DNA from: JACXVD01 sp020446665
Lineage (GTDB): Bacteria > Pseudomonadota > Alphaproteobacteria > Sphingomonadales > Sphingomonadaceae
Assembly: GCA_041396905.1 (NCBI GenBank)
Contig: JAWKXQ010000004.1
Location: 1-64,000 of the forward strand
DNA length: 64,000 nucleotides
Direction: 5' to 3'
The position numbers and the translations under genes are program-made. Each line of letters opens with the position of its first letter. The first letter of the stretch is position 1. The notes under the pieces were generated by a model. The model was not told the origin of the DNA, did not search any database, and saw nothing but the letters and a program-made list of their open reading frames with translations. Below are positions 40,695 to 48,909 of the stretch, piece after piece.

Positions 40695-41288
40695 ATGATG
40701 CTGACGCGGACGCTGGAACGAATTGCGGACGGGAAACAGCTGGCGGGTGACGCGCAGCTGGCAGCTTGGCTTCCGGCCGCTGGGGTGTTCTGCTACCGGG
40801 ACTCAGATGGCGGCCATACCGCTCCGATCTGCTTGCGCCGCTTGCCCGGCTGGAGCAGCAAAGGATTGACGGGTCACGCTTCCCTGTGGCTGGATGGCCA
40901 GGGGATGATCCAGGGGACTGATCCTGCACCCCGATCGGACATGTTGGAGCAGGCTCTGCAAATCGCCGTGCGACGCATTCGCGATGCAGAGATGCCGCCG
41001 CGCCAGGCGCAGGCCGCTCAGGACATGCTGGCGCGCATCACTCAGTCCGCAGGGCAGATGCTGGGCAACATGGCACCGGATTTCTTCTTCCCCCGGCAAC
41101 TGGTCTGGGCGGAAGAGCGTGAGCTGGACCTGCCCGGCGGTCTGCGTGGAAGTGTCGAGGTACAGTTCAAGGCACTGCAATGCGAAGACAGCCCCATGCT
41201 GCGCCAGTCCAATCGAGAAATCGTGACCCGCATTGGCGCGACAGCACGCAAGGCCAGCGAAAGCTGGGAGCTGGTGCCTGACGAATAG
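40695..41288 (+). CDS. Unknown 197-residue protein, foreign-looking
   Basis: The frame from ATG 40695 (or 40698) to 41288 is intact. The protein is soluble, without a signal peptide, and reads as an ordered alpha/beta domain (GVFCYRDSDGGHTAPICLRRLPGWSSKGLTGHASLWLDGQGMIQG, then a long helix MLEQALQIAVRRIRDAEMPPRQAQAAQDMLARITQSAGQML, and an ending VTRIGATARKASESWELVPDE). I do not know the family. Codon use is unlike the core genes. It lies between ctaA and rplM, which are direct neighbours in related genomes as far as I know, so this segment was probably inserted, or joined by misassembly. Confidence 0.6.
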   Translation: MMLTRTLERIADGKQLAGDAQLAAWLPAAGVFCYRDSDGGHTAPICLRRLPGWSSKGLTGHASLWLDGQGMIQGTDPAPRSDMLEQALQIAVRRIRDAEMPPRQAQAAQDMLARITQSAGQMLGNMAPDFFFPRQLVWAEERELDLPGGLRGSVEVQFKALQCEDSPMLRQSNREIVTRIGATARKASESWELVPDE

Positions 41289-41451
41289 GGTTCAGGCCCG
41301 CTCCTATCTACGGCGGTATTATTTTACCTCCTCGTTGAACCCCGGATTTGCTTGACTTGGCGCGCATAAACGCACAGATGCGCCGCTCTTCACGGGTCTG
41401 CACGGGCAGATTCGCGGGTATAAAACATTTCAGCAATGGAAAGAAACAGCC

Positions 41452-41931
41452 ATGAAGGCTCTGACCAAGACTACCCGGTCCATCAAACCGGCCGAGGTGG
41501 AAAAAAACTGGCATCTGATCGATGCTGACGGGCTGGTCGTTGGCCGCCTCGCCACGATCATCGCCAATATCCTGCGCGGCAAGACCAAGCCGAGCTTCAC
41601 CCCGCATGTCGATTGCGGTGACCATGTTGTGGTCATCAATGTCGAAAAGGTGAAGTTCACCGGCAACAAGACCGGCAACAAGAAATATTACAAGCACACC
41701 GGCTATGCTGGCGGCATCAAGGAAACGACCCCGGCCAAGGTGCTGGAAGGCCGCTTCCCCGAGCGCGTGCTGGAAAAGGCTGTCGAGCGCATGATTCCGC
41801 GTGGTCCGCTGGGCCGTCAGCAGATGAAGGCGCTGCACCTCTATGCCGGCACCGAGCATCCGCATGACGGGCAGAGCCCCGCCGTGCTTGATGTTGCTTC
41901 CATGAATCGCAAGAACAAGGTTTCCGCATAA
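41452..41931 (+). CDS. rplM: 50S ribosomal protein L13
   Basis: The 159-residue protein has the L13 motifs WHLIDADGLVVGRLATIIANILRGKTKPSFTPHVDCGDHVVVINVEKVKFTGNK, then YYKHTGYAGGIKE and RMIPRGPLGRQQMKALHLYAGTEHPHD. It is part of the large subunit. rpsI follows at once, sharing one base (TAATG). The leader 41290-41451 is AT-poor except for a TTGACT near 41352 and has no identified L13 regulatory structure. Expression as an operon with rpsI is normal. Confidence 0.97.
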   Translation: MKALTKTTRSIKPAEVEKNWHLIDADGLVVGRLATIIANILRGKTKPSFTPHVDCGDHVVVINVEKVKFTGNKTGNKKYYKHTGYAGGIKETTPAKVLEGRFPERVLEKAVERMIPRGPLGRQQMKALHLYAGTEHPHDGQSPAVLDVASMNRKNKVSA

Positions 41932-42455
41932 TGACTGACGAAACCAAGACCGAAACCGTTTCCGATCTGGCCGATATCAAGAATATCGCTGGTGAAGCTG
42001 CTGAAACCGCCATTCCGGCTGCACCTGCCGCACCTGCCGCGCCGCTGCGCGAGCAGGAACTGGACGCACAGGGCCGCGCCTATGCCACTGGCCGCCGCAA
42101 GGACGCCACCGCTCGTGTGTGGCTGAAGCCCGGCACTGGCAAGGTGACCGTCAACGGCCGTGATCAGGAAGTCTATTTCGCACGCCCGACGCTGCGCCTG
42201 ATCATCGACCAGCCTTTCGCGATCACCGATCGTCAGGGTCAGTATGATGTTGTCGCAACCGTCAAGGGCGGTGGCCTCTCCGGTCAGGCCGGTGCCGTCA
42301 AGCACGGCATTTCGCAGGCGCTCTCAAAGTTCGAACCGGCCCTGCGTGGCACGGTGAAGGCTGCTGGCTTCCTGACCCGCGACAGCCGCGTGGTCGAGCG
42401 CAAGAAGTATGGCCGTGCCAAGGCACGCCGCAGCTTCCAGTTCTCGAAGCGCTAA
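41931..42455 (+). CDS. rpsI: 30S ribosomal protein S9
   Basis: The 174-residue protein has the S9 core AYATGRRKDATARVWLKPGTGKVTVNGRD.EVYFARPTLRLII and GGGLSGQAGAVKHGISQALSKFEPALR, with the RNA-contacting C-terminal tail KKYGRAKARRSFQFSKR. About 45 N-terminal residues, Ala/Glu-rich, extend beyond the E. coli protein and are normal in this lineage. The start ATG shares a base with the rplM stop. A terminator follows. Confidence 0.97.
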   Translation: MTDETKTETVSDLADIKNIAGEAAETAIPAAPAAPAAPLREQELDAQGRAYATGRRKDATARVWLKPGTGKVTVNGRDQEVYFARPTLRLIIDQPFAITDRQGQYDVVATVKGGGLSGQAGAVKHGISQALSKFEPALRGTVKAAGFLTRDSRVVERKKYGRAKARRSFQFSKR

Positions 42456-42477
42456 GCTTCAGGGCAAAGCATTATTC

Positions 42478-42510
42478 GAAAGGGCGGCCTGGCGACAGGT
42501 CGCCCTTTTT
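42478..42510 (+). terminator. Intrinsic terminator of rplM-rpsI
   Basis: AAAGGGCG, a partly paired middle (CCT with AGG) and CGCCC form a stem, followed by TTTTT. It begins 22 bases after the rpsI stop. Confidence 0.75.
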
Positions 42511-42549
42511 CGTGCCCCGTCAATCAAGCCAGCCAATCAAGCCAGTCCA

Positions 42550-42738
42550 TCAGCGCTTCACGGCGAGGATCTGCTTCGCAACATACCAGCTGACCGGGAT
42601 GGCCAGCACAAAGCCTGCTGCGGCTGCAATGACAATCGGCCATGCGCCGTCCATGCCTGCGGCCAATACTCCGGTAACTCCCATGCCCATCAGCATGGTG
42701 GCGATAACAAGGTGCAGGATAATCGAGAGACGCATCAT
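42550..42738 (-). CDS. Small membrane protein (62 residues)
   Basis: The protein has two hydrophobic helices (SIILHLVIATMLMGMGVTGVLAAGM and WPIVIAAAAGFVLAIPVSWYVA) and a short basic C-terminus. Similar short proteins in sphingomonads are often mislabelled CTP synthetase in databases; nothing in it suggests that enzyme. The function is unknown. It lies alone between rpsI (convergent) and the phosphoesterase. Confidence 0.7.
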   Translation of the reverse strand: MMRLSIILHLVIATMLMGMGVTGVLAAGMDGAWPIVIAAAAGFVLAIPVSWYVAKQILAVKR

Positions 42739-42833
42739 GGGCTTGGCCCCCTTATGATATGAAGTATCGCCGGGGGCATTAAGCCCCGGCGCAGGGCCTG
42801 TCCTTGCGGAAGATCAAATGGGCGGCGGACGGA

Positions 42834-43649
42834 TCAGGCCGAGGGAGCCGGGCCTTCGGGCACCTTGCCCACCAGCACCGCGCCTTCGCCACCCTGCGCG
42901 AAATTGCGCGCATGCAGCTCCAGCTCCTGCCCGTCCCAATGCAAGATGTTGAAACTGGGCGGAGTCGTGCGAGTGCGGTGAGACAAGGTGCCCGCCCCGA
43001 TCATGCGCAAGCGGCCGCCCGGCGTATCAGCGACAAGGTCAAACGCATCATGCACATGGCCGGTCAACACACCCAACACCTTGCGCCGGGCCAGCTCTGC
43101 CATGGCCTGCGCGCCACCAAAGGTCAGCAAACGCCCGTCGCCGCGCCGCTCCGGCAAGGGATGATGCCCGCAGACAAGCGCGCCAGTGCCAGGGGGCAAG
43201 GCATCAATCTGCGCAAGGCAGCTTTCCAGTGCCTCTGCCGTGATCCATCCATCGACCCATGGCCAGCGTTTCTGGAACGGGATGGTTGTCTGCAAGGATA
43301 CCAGCGCCAGCCCCGGCAGAACTTCCTCCCCCGGCGCAATCAGCCGGTCGAGTCCGGCGCGCATCGTGCGATAGCGGCGAAACGGATCACGGATGCGCTC
43401 CAGCGGGTTGAAATAGGGCATGTCGTGATTGCCCACTTCCAGCCACAGGGGAAGCTCCAGCCCTGCCAGCCAGCTCCACGCCGCACGATATTCACGATGC
43501 CGCGCGCGCATGGTGAAATCACCGGTGATGACCAGCGCCGCCGGATTCCAGCGAGCAATCTCGCTTTCTACCCATGCCAGAGCCTGCCGGTCTTCCCGCC
43601 CAAAATGGATGTCGCTGAGGTGGAACAGGGTAGCAGGCAGGGTGCTCAT
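42834..43649 (-). CDS. Calcineurin-like metallophosphoesterase
   Basis: The 271-residue protein has all motifs of the family in order: LSDIHFG, VITGDF, VGNHDMP, CGHHPLP and LTGHVHDAF, giving the two-metal site ligands. A C-terminal beta-rich end completes the fold. Relatives hydrolyse cyclic nucleotides, phospholipids or UDP-diacylglucosamine; the substrate cannot be inferred. It has no signal peptide and so acts in the cytoplasm. It is followed by a small membrane protein gene on the same strand. Confidence 0.9.
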   Translation of the reverse strand: MSTLPATLFHLSDIHFGREDRQALAWVESEIARWNPAALVITGDFTMRARHREYRAAWSWLAGLELPLWLEVGNHDMPYFNPLERIRDPFRRYRTMRAGLDRLIAPGEEVLPGLALVSLQTTIPFQKRWPWVDGWITAEALESCLAQIDALPPGTGALVCGHHPLPERRGDGRLLTFGGAQAMAELARRKVLGVLTGHVHDAFDLVADTPGGRLRMIGAGTLSHRTRTTPPSFNILHWDGQELELHARNFAQGGEGAVLVGKVPEGPAPSA

Positions 43650-43693
43650 GGTGGTGCGCTATAACAAACCCGCCCGCTTGGACAGTCCTGCCA

Positions 43694-43960
43694 TTACAGC
43701 TTGCGGGTAATGATCAGCCAGCCCGCGACCGCATTGACCACACTATAGGCGCCATAGCCCCAGGCCATTGAGGGCCAGCCATGGGCTGCAAACAGCATTG
43801 CGGCGAGCAAGACGGCAAATTCGATCCCCAGCGTAATCCGTCCGCTGAGCCTGGCCGAAACCGAGCTAAGGTCGCCAAATAGCGGGTGGCGACTCTCCAG
43901 CACCGCCCGATGCAGCGCGAAATTCCCGATTCCGAGCATGAAGATTGCGAAAATTGCCAT
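43694..43960 (-). CDS. Hypothetical small membrane protein (88 residues)
   Basis: The protein has three hydrophobic segments (IFAIFMLGIGNFALHRAVL; LGIEFAVLLAAMLFAAHGW; WGYGAYSVVNAVAGWLII) and a short polar loop with RHPLFGDLSSVSARLSGRI. No family is recognised. The start ATG 43960 has a weak ribosome site. The 208-base gap to the UrcA gene contains only the UrcA leader. Confidence 0.65.
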   Translation of the reverse strand: MAIFAIFMLGIGNFALHRAVLESRHPLFGDLSSVSARLSGRITLGIEFAVLLAAMLFAAHGWPSMAWGYGAYSVVNAVAGWLIITRKL

Positions 43961-44168
43961 TCGTTGCAGTTTTGCGAAATCATTCGTCGGGCCGCAATGG
44001 CCATTCGTCCGGCGGTTCGCGTCGTCCGTCCGGGCGAAGCTGCATTAGTCGAGTAACACGGCGAAGTCGTCGACCCTGTGCTGCAAGGCCCGGCCCCCTC
44101 GCCTAATTCAATCCTTGCGAGAAGCCTTTCGCCCCCCTCGAAAGGACCGCAACACGGAGGAAACAATC

Positions 44169-44462
44169 ATGAAGCGCCCCCTTATCGCCCTTGCCGCACT
44201 GGGTTCCCTGGCCATCACCACCCCTGCTTTCGCAGAGAGCGTGGAAGTTCGCTATGCGGACCTCAACCTCGCCAGCGTCGAAGGCCAGCGCGTGCTGGAA
44301 CAGCGCATTGACCGGGCTGCACGCAAGGTCTGCAATTATGACCAGCCCGTCACTGGCACCCACCTGCGTTCTGCCGATGCCGAGCGCTGCTATGCGCAGG
44401 CCAAGGCGGCAGCCAAGGAACAATTCGCAGCTGTCGTCCAAGAACAGCAGCTTGGCGGTTGA
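44169..44462 (+). CDS. UrcA family protein
   Basis: The 97-residue exported protein has a signal peptide (LIALAALGSLAITTPAFA) and the UrcA pattern SVEVRYADLNLASVEGQRVLEQRIDRAARKVC, with a second Cys near RCYAQAKAAAKEQF. The function is unknown; the family is common in sphingomonads and Caulobacterales. GGAGG lies 8 bases before ATG 44169. A CCTTTCG/CGAAAGG hairpin sits in the leader (44125-44145), and a strong terminator follows the gene. Confidence 0.85.
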   Translation: MKRPLIALAALGSLAITTPAFAESVEVRYADLNLASVEGQRVLEQRIDRAARKVCNYDQPVTGTHLRSADAERCYAQAKAAAKEQFAAVVQEQQLGG

Positions 44463-44484
44463 GTTTACCCCACCACCCGCCATT

Positions 44485-44521
44485 GGCCCCGACCGGATCC
44501 ATCCCCGGTCGGGGCCTTTTT
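44485..44521 (+). terminator. Intrinsic terminator of the UrcA gene
   Basis: GGCCCCGACCGG (44485-44496) pairs exactly with CCGGTCGGGGCC (44505-44516), a 12-bp stem, followed by TTTTT. It could also help end the opposing transcript of the LytTR gene (stop at 44574). Confidence 0.85.
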
Positions 44522-44573
44522 ATTGCCCGATATGCGTCAAATGGAAATTACGGCTGAACTGGTCGCACAGGCC

Positions 44574-45332
44574 TCAGCGGCCCGCCATGGCCTTGACCTT
44601 CGGCAGGTAGGTTCGCCCGATCCGCAACGCTTCGCCATCATCGAGCTCGACTGACCACACGCCCAACCCGTCATGCCGCAATCCGCGAATCCGGTCGCGC
44701 CGCAAGATGGTGGAGCGGTGGATGCGGATGAATTGCGCCGGGTCGAGCCGATCCTCCAGCCCGGCAATGGTTTGCAGCAACAAATAGCTGCGCCCGCCAT
44801 CTTCGCCCTGGCCAACATGCAAACGGACATAATCGCGTTCGGCATCAATTCGCCCGACTTGCGCAACTTCGATGCGCAGCAATTCCGAGCGGTGCGGGAC
44901 CCACAGCTCTTCCAGCCACTTGCTGTCGCTGGCGGCGTGATCTCCGCGCCGCGCAAGCGCGCGCTGGATGGCGCGGCCCAGTCGGTCAGGGGCAACCGGC
45001 TTGAGCACGTAGTCCACCGCATCAAGGTCAAACGCCTCAACCGCGAATTCATCATGCGCGGTGACGAAGATCACCGCCGGGCGCTGCGCTGCCTTGCTCA
45101 GCTTGCGCGCCACTGACAAGCCATCCACTTCGGGCATGGTCATGTCGAGCAGCACCAGGTCCGGCCTGAGCGCGTCGATCAGGCGCAGGGCTGCCGCGCC
45201 GTCGCTGGCTGTTCCAACCACCTGCAGTTCGTCCAGCCCCGCGCAGATCACCTGCATCCGCTCCACTGCCAGCGGCTCATCATCGACGATCAAAGTGCGC
45301 AGGATGGTATCACTGTCATTGTCAGAGTGCAT
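44574..45332 (-). CDS. LytTR family response regulator
   Basis: The 252-residue protein has a receiver domain with the phospho-Asp in LRPDLVLLDMTMPEVDG and Lys in VLKPV. It has a C-terminal LytTR DNA-binding domain (LLRIEVAQVGRIDAERDYVRLHVG, then RIHRSTILRRDRIRGLR). It is paired with the kinase gene upstream (11-base overlap). It differs from the regulator at 10532 in both domains, so this is a distinct system. Targets are unknown. Confidence 0.93.
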   Translation of the reverse strand: MHSDNDSDTILRTLIVDDEPLAVERMQVICAGLDELQVVGTASDGAAALRLIDALRPDLVLLDMTMPEVDGLSVARKLSKAAQRPAVIFVTAHDEFAVEAFDLDAVDYVLKPVAPDRLGRAIQRALARRGDHAASDSKWLEELWVPHRSELLRIEVAQVGRIDAERDYVRLHVGQGEDGGRSYLLLQTIAGLEDRLDPAQFIRIHRSTILRRDRIRGLRHDGLGVWSVELDDGEALRIGRTYLPKVKAMAGR

Positions 45333-46548
45333 GTTTCACCATCGGCAGGCGCAGTTCCGTGCAATAGCCTTGGGCGGTGGGGCCGGAATTGATCGTAGCC
45401 TCCTGGCCAAAACGGGCTTCGATCCGGTCGCGCACATTGGCAAGACCGATGCCAAATCCGTTGCTGGCCTTCGCCGAGGCGCCGGGGCCGTTATCGCACA
45501 CAGTGATAACCAGACGCCCATATTCCTCACGCGCGGATATCGTAACGCTGACCGGATGCCGGGTGGGCGCGACGCCATATTTGACGGAATTTTCCACCAA
45601 TGGCTGCAGGATCATGCCGGGCACACGCGCCAAAGCCAGCGCTTCGGGCAAGTCGAATACCGGCTTCAACCGGTCCGGGAAACGCACCGCTTCGATTTCA
45701 AGATAGTGCCGCTGCAGGTCAAATTCCTCCGCCAGGGCGACATCCGACGTGGGTTCATCTGCCAGCGAATGACGATAGAAATTGGAGATGTTCTGGATCA
45801 TTTCCTCAGCCCGGTCACCCTTGCCGGTCATAACCAGCGCTGACAGCGAATTGAGCGTGTTGAACAGGAAATGCGGGTTCACCTGATAGCGCAAGGACCG
45901 CAATTCTGCAGCCTTGGCAGCTTGCCTGAACGCCCCCGCGCGGCGCTCGGCCAGCCGCGCCTGCGCGCCGGCCAGCAAAGCCAGATAGAGTGCCGCCCAG
46001 GCCAGCAGCACGAAATAGCGACTGGTCGCGATGTCGATCACCGGTCGCCATTTCTCTATGCCCTGCGGCGCCGACTGCAGCGTAATGGTTGCCGCAGGGG
46101 CAGTGGCTTCCCCTTCCCGCTCGATGCCCGCGGGCATGCCCGGCACATCGACCAGCACATTACCAGCCTCGTCGCGGCGCAGATTGATCCCCTGCTTTTC
46201 GCCCAGCTTCTGGATCATTGCCGATTCCAGGTCGGCAAAGGCCAGCTGGTTGACCTGCGCAATCAGCAAGGCACCGGGAACAGCCACCAGCAGCGCCGTG
46301 ACAATCTTCGTCCACATTGGCCGTTCATCGAACAGCCGCATGATCAGCCACATCACGATGGTTACGCCCATCCCGGCGATGGTCACCACCGCACGGCGCA
46401 TAAGCACAGGGGTTTCCATGTCGATTCCGACAATCACCCCACGCAATGTGGTGAGTCCATAATAACAGACCCATAGCCCGACGATTGATGCGGCTATGAT
46501 CCGGAACGGCACGCGTGCTGGCGCGCTTGATGCTGCATTTCCAACCAT
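45322..46548 (-). CDS. LytS-type sensor histidine kinase
   Basis: The 408-residue protein has N-terminal hydrophobic segments (ASIVGLWVCYYGLTTLRG; VTIAGMGVTIVMWLIMRL; IVTALLVAVPGALLIAQV; YFVLLAWAALYLALLAG) with a soluble loop between the third and fourth. The kinase core is LRSLRYQVNPHFLFNTLNSLSALV with the phospho-His, LQPLVENSVKYGV and TVCDNGPG plus GFGIGLANVRDRIEARF. It signals to the LytTR regulator at 44574. The loop (about 120 residues) may be the sensor; it has no known motif. Confidence 0.92.
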   Translation of the reverse strand: MVGNAASSAPARVPFRIIAASIVGLWVCYYGLTTLRGVIVGIDMETPVLMRRAVVTIAGMGVTIVMWLIMRLFDERPMWTKIVTALLVAVPGALLIAQVNQLAFADLESAMIQKLGEKQGINLRRDEAGNVLVDVPGMPAGIEREGEATAPAATITLQSAPQGIEKWRPVIDIATSRYFVLLAWAALYLALLAGAQARLAERRAGAFRQAAKAAELRSLRYQVNPHFLFNTLNSLSALVMTGKGDRAEEMIQNISNFYRHSLADEPTSDVALAEEFDLQRHYLEIEAVRFPDRLKPVFDLPEALALARVPGMILQPLVENSVKYGVAPTRHPVSVTISAREEYGRLVITVCDNGPGASAKASNGFGIGLANVRDRIEARFGQEATINSGPTAQGYCTELRLPMVKHAL

Positions 46549-46627
46549 TATGCAGATGCCTTAGCCCGGCTAGGCCCCATTGGGCCAGTCCGGTAGTCGA
46601 AGCGGCAAGGCGGTTGGTCGAAGCGGC

Positions 46628-48154
46628 TCAGCTCCGTTCCAGCAGTTTTTCCTTCGCGATCTTGTCTTTCCAATGCGCCGGGGCAAGCGTGTGGACATTA
46701 TTGCCCTCTGCATCGACAGCGACCGTCACCGGCATATCCTGCACAGTGAATTCATAGATCGCTTCCATGCCGAGATCTTCGAAAGCAACGACTCTCGATT
46801 CCTTTATCGCGCGCGCGACCAGGTAGGCTGCCCCGCCGGTGGCCATCAGATAGGCAACCTTGAAACGGCTGATGACTTCTACTGCATCCGCGCCGCGCTC
46901 TGCCTTGCCGATCATGGCGAGCAGGCCCTGATCGAGCATCATCTCGGTAAACTTGTCCATCCGCGTGGCGGTTGTCGGGCCAGCCGGGCCGACCACTTCG
47001 CCCATCACCGGATCAACCGGGCCGACATAATAGATGGCGCGCCCGCCAAAGCTGACCGGCAATTCCTCACCCCTGGCCAGCATGTCCTGAATCCGCTTAT
47101 GCGCGGCATCGCGGCCGGTCAGCATCTTGCCGGACAGCAGCAGCCGGTCGCCGTTCTTCCAGCTGGCCACTTCTTTCTTGGTCAGCGTGTCAAGATTGAC
47201 CTTTTTCGCCTGCGCATCGGGTTTCCAGTGCACTTGCGGCCATTCATCGAGATTGGGGGCCGGGATATAGGACGGGCCAGAGCCATCCAGCGTGAAATGC
47301 GCATGGCGGGTGGCGGCGCAATTGGGGATCATCGCCACCGGCTTGCCCGCCGCGTGGCAGGGCCAGTCCTTGATCTTCACGTCGAGCACGGTGGATAGGC
47401 CACCCAGACCCTGCGCGCCCACGCCCTGTGCATTGACCTTGTCGAAAATCTCGATCCGCAGCGCTTCCAGATCATTTTGCGGCCCGCGCGCCTTCAATTG
47501 GCCCATATCGATCGGGTCCATCAGCGCTTCCTTGGCCAGCTTGACGCAATGTTCCGCCGTGCCGCCAATGCCGATGCCCAGCATGCCCGGCGGGCACCAG
47601 CCCGCACCCATGGAGGGGATCTGTTCCAGCACCCAGTCCACGATATTATCGGACGGGTTCATCATCTTGAACTTGCTCTTGTTCTCAGAGCCGCCGCCCT
47701 TGGCCGCGACGTCTATCGAGACAGTCCGGCCCGGCACCATTTCGACTGAGAGCACGCAGGGCGTATTGTCCTTCGTGTTGCGGCGGGTGAAAGCGGGATC
47801 AGCAAGTACGGAGGCGCGCAGCTTGTTTTCCGGGTGGTTATAGGCCCGGCGCACGCCTTCATCGACCACGTCCTGCAACGACTTACCGGAATCGAGGCGG
47901 CAATCCTGTCCCCATTTTACGAAGACATTGACGATGCCGGTATCCTGACAGATCGGCCGGTGGCCTTCAGCGCACATGCGGCTGTTGGTGAGAATCTGCG
48001 CGATAGCATCCTTTGCTGCGGGGCCCTGCTCAGCTTCATAGGCCTCGCCCAGCGCCTTGATGTAATCCATCGGGTGATAATAGGAGATATATTGCAGCGC
48101 GTCGGCCACGCTCTCAATCAGATCTTCCTCGCGAATCGTCACCATGTCGCTCAT
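46628..48154 (-). CDS. fumA: Class I fumarate hydratase
   Basis: The protein has 508 residues from ATG 48154, chosen because AAGGAG lies 10 bases before it; the ATG at 48163 is only one base from AAGGAG. It is an iron-sulfur fumarase: Cys in MCAEGHRPICQDTGIVNV, PNCAATRHAHFTLDG and similar [4Fe-4S] ligands, with KGGGSENKSKFKMMNPSDNIVDWVLEQIPSMGAGWCPPGMLGIGIGG and the C-terminal GPTTATRMDKFTEMML. It makes malate from fumarate in the TCA cycle. It is monocistronic and needs an Fe-S cluster, which the suf operon here can supply. Confidence 0.95.
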   Translation of the reverse strand: MSDMVTIREEDLIESVADALQYISYYHPMDYIKALGEAYEAEQGPAAKDAIAQILTNSRMCAEGHRPICQDTGIVNVFVKWGQDCRLDSGKSLQDVVDEGVRRAYNHPENKLRASVLADPAFTRRNTKDNTPCVLSVEMVPGRTVSIDVAAKGGGSENKSKFKMMNPSDNIVDWVLEQIPSMGAGWCPPGMLGIGIGGTAEHCVKLAKEALMDPIDMGQLKARGPQNDLEALRIEIFDKVNAQGVGAQGLGGLSTVLDVKIKDWPCHAAGKPVAMIPNCAATRHAHFTLDGSGPSYIPAPNLDEWPQVHWKPDAQAKKVNLDTLTKKEVASWKNGDRLLLSGKMLTGRDAAHKRIQDMLARGEELPVSFGGRAIYYVGPVDPVMGEVVGPAGPTTATRMDKFTEMMLDQGLLAMIGKAERGADAVEVISRFKVAYLMATGGAAYLVARAIKESRVVAFEDLGMEAIYEFTVQDMPVTVAVDAEGNNVHTLAPAHWKDKIAKEKLLERS

Positions 48155-48260
48155 CGAAGCCATGCTCCTTCCTGTCGATTGCCTGTGCCCCATAGGCGCG
48201 GCATATACCAGACGTCAAAGCGCTTGGCGTCGGGCGTTCTAACGCTTAAAGCCAAGCCCG

Positions 48261-48290
48261 TTGACGAACTGTATTACCATCTTAATACAG
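48261..48290 (+). promoter_or_regulatory. Promoter with overlapping palindrome, before the Pcm-like/tolC genes
   Basis: TTGACG (48261-48266) and AATACA (48284-48289) are 17 bases apart. CTGTATTA (48269-48276) and TAATACAG (48283-48290) are an exact inverted repeat lying between and over the -10, so a bound repressor would block RNA polymerase. The first gene starts at 48305. The regulator is unknown (a TetR- or MarR-type size). Confidence 0.55.
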
Positions 48291-48304
48291 CCTGCCGGGA
48301 AAAG

Positions 48305-48907
48305 ATGATGACGATGACAGCAACCCGCCCCGCCCCTGACTTTGCCGCCGCGCGCCGCGCCATGCTGGATAGCCAGCTGCGCACAAGCGGTGTGAACGAG
48401 CCTTTCGTGCTGGCCCGCATGGGTGAAGTGGCGCGCGAAGACTTCGTGCCGGAAACAATGCGCAGCGCCGCCTATATGGATCGCGCAATCGCGCTGGGTG
48501 ATGGCCGCCATCTGGCCGCGCCGCTGGTGCAGGGCAGGATGCTGGCCGAAGCAAAGCCGGTCGCAACAGATACTGCGCTCGTCGTGGATGGCGGCAGTGG
48601 CTATCTGGCCGAACTGCTCCGTCCGCTGGTCGGATCACTGACCGTGCAAAACGCGGAAGAAGCGATCAAGGGTCGCAAGGGCGGCTTCTCGCTGATCGTG
48701 GTTGATGGCGCGGCAGAAGAAATCCCGACCTCTCTGGCCAGGCGCATGGCCGATGACGGTCGGATCGTGACCGGCCTTGCCGAACGCGGCGTGACCCGTC
48801 TGGCGGTCGGTCGCAAGATTGGCGGGGAGCTCTCGCTCTTGCCAGTGGCTGACATCGGCATGCCGGTACTGGCTGAATTTGCCGCGCCAAAAGGCTGGAG
48901 CTTCTGA
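48305..48907 (+). CDS. Protein-L-isoaspartate O-methyltransferase family protein
   Basis: The 200-residue protein resembles Pcm: ARRAMLDSQLRTSGVNEPFVLARMGEVAREDFVPETMRSAAYMD, LGDGRHLAAPLVQGRMLAEA and VDGGSGYLAELLRPL, in place of the SAM-binding VLEIGTGSGY motif. The last strand region (RRMADDGRIVTGLAERGVTRLAVG) fits. The SAM motif is partly changed (VVDGGSGYLAELL), so activity is less sure than in classical Pcm. It is shorter than E. coli Pcm. It precedes tolC by 2 bases, an order common in this order of bacteria. Confidence 0.8.
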   Translation: MMTMTATRPAPDFAAARRAMLDSQLRTSGVNEPFVLARMGEVAREDFVPETMRSAAYMDRAIALGDGRHLAAPLVQGRMLAEAKPVATDTALVVDGGSGYLAELLRPLVGSLTVQNAEEAIKGRKGGFSLIVVDGAAEEIPTSLARRMADDGRIVTGLAERGVTRLAVGRKIGGELSLLPVADIGMPVLAEFAAPKGWSF

Positions 48908-48909
48908 AT

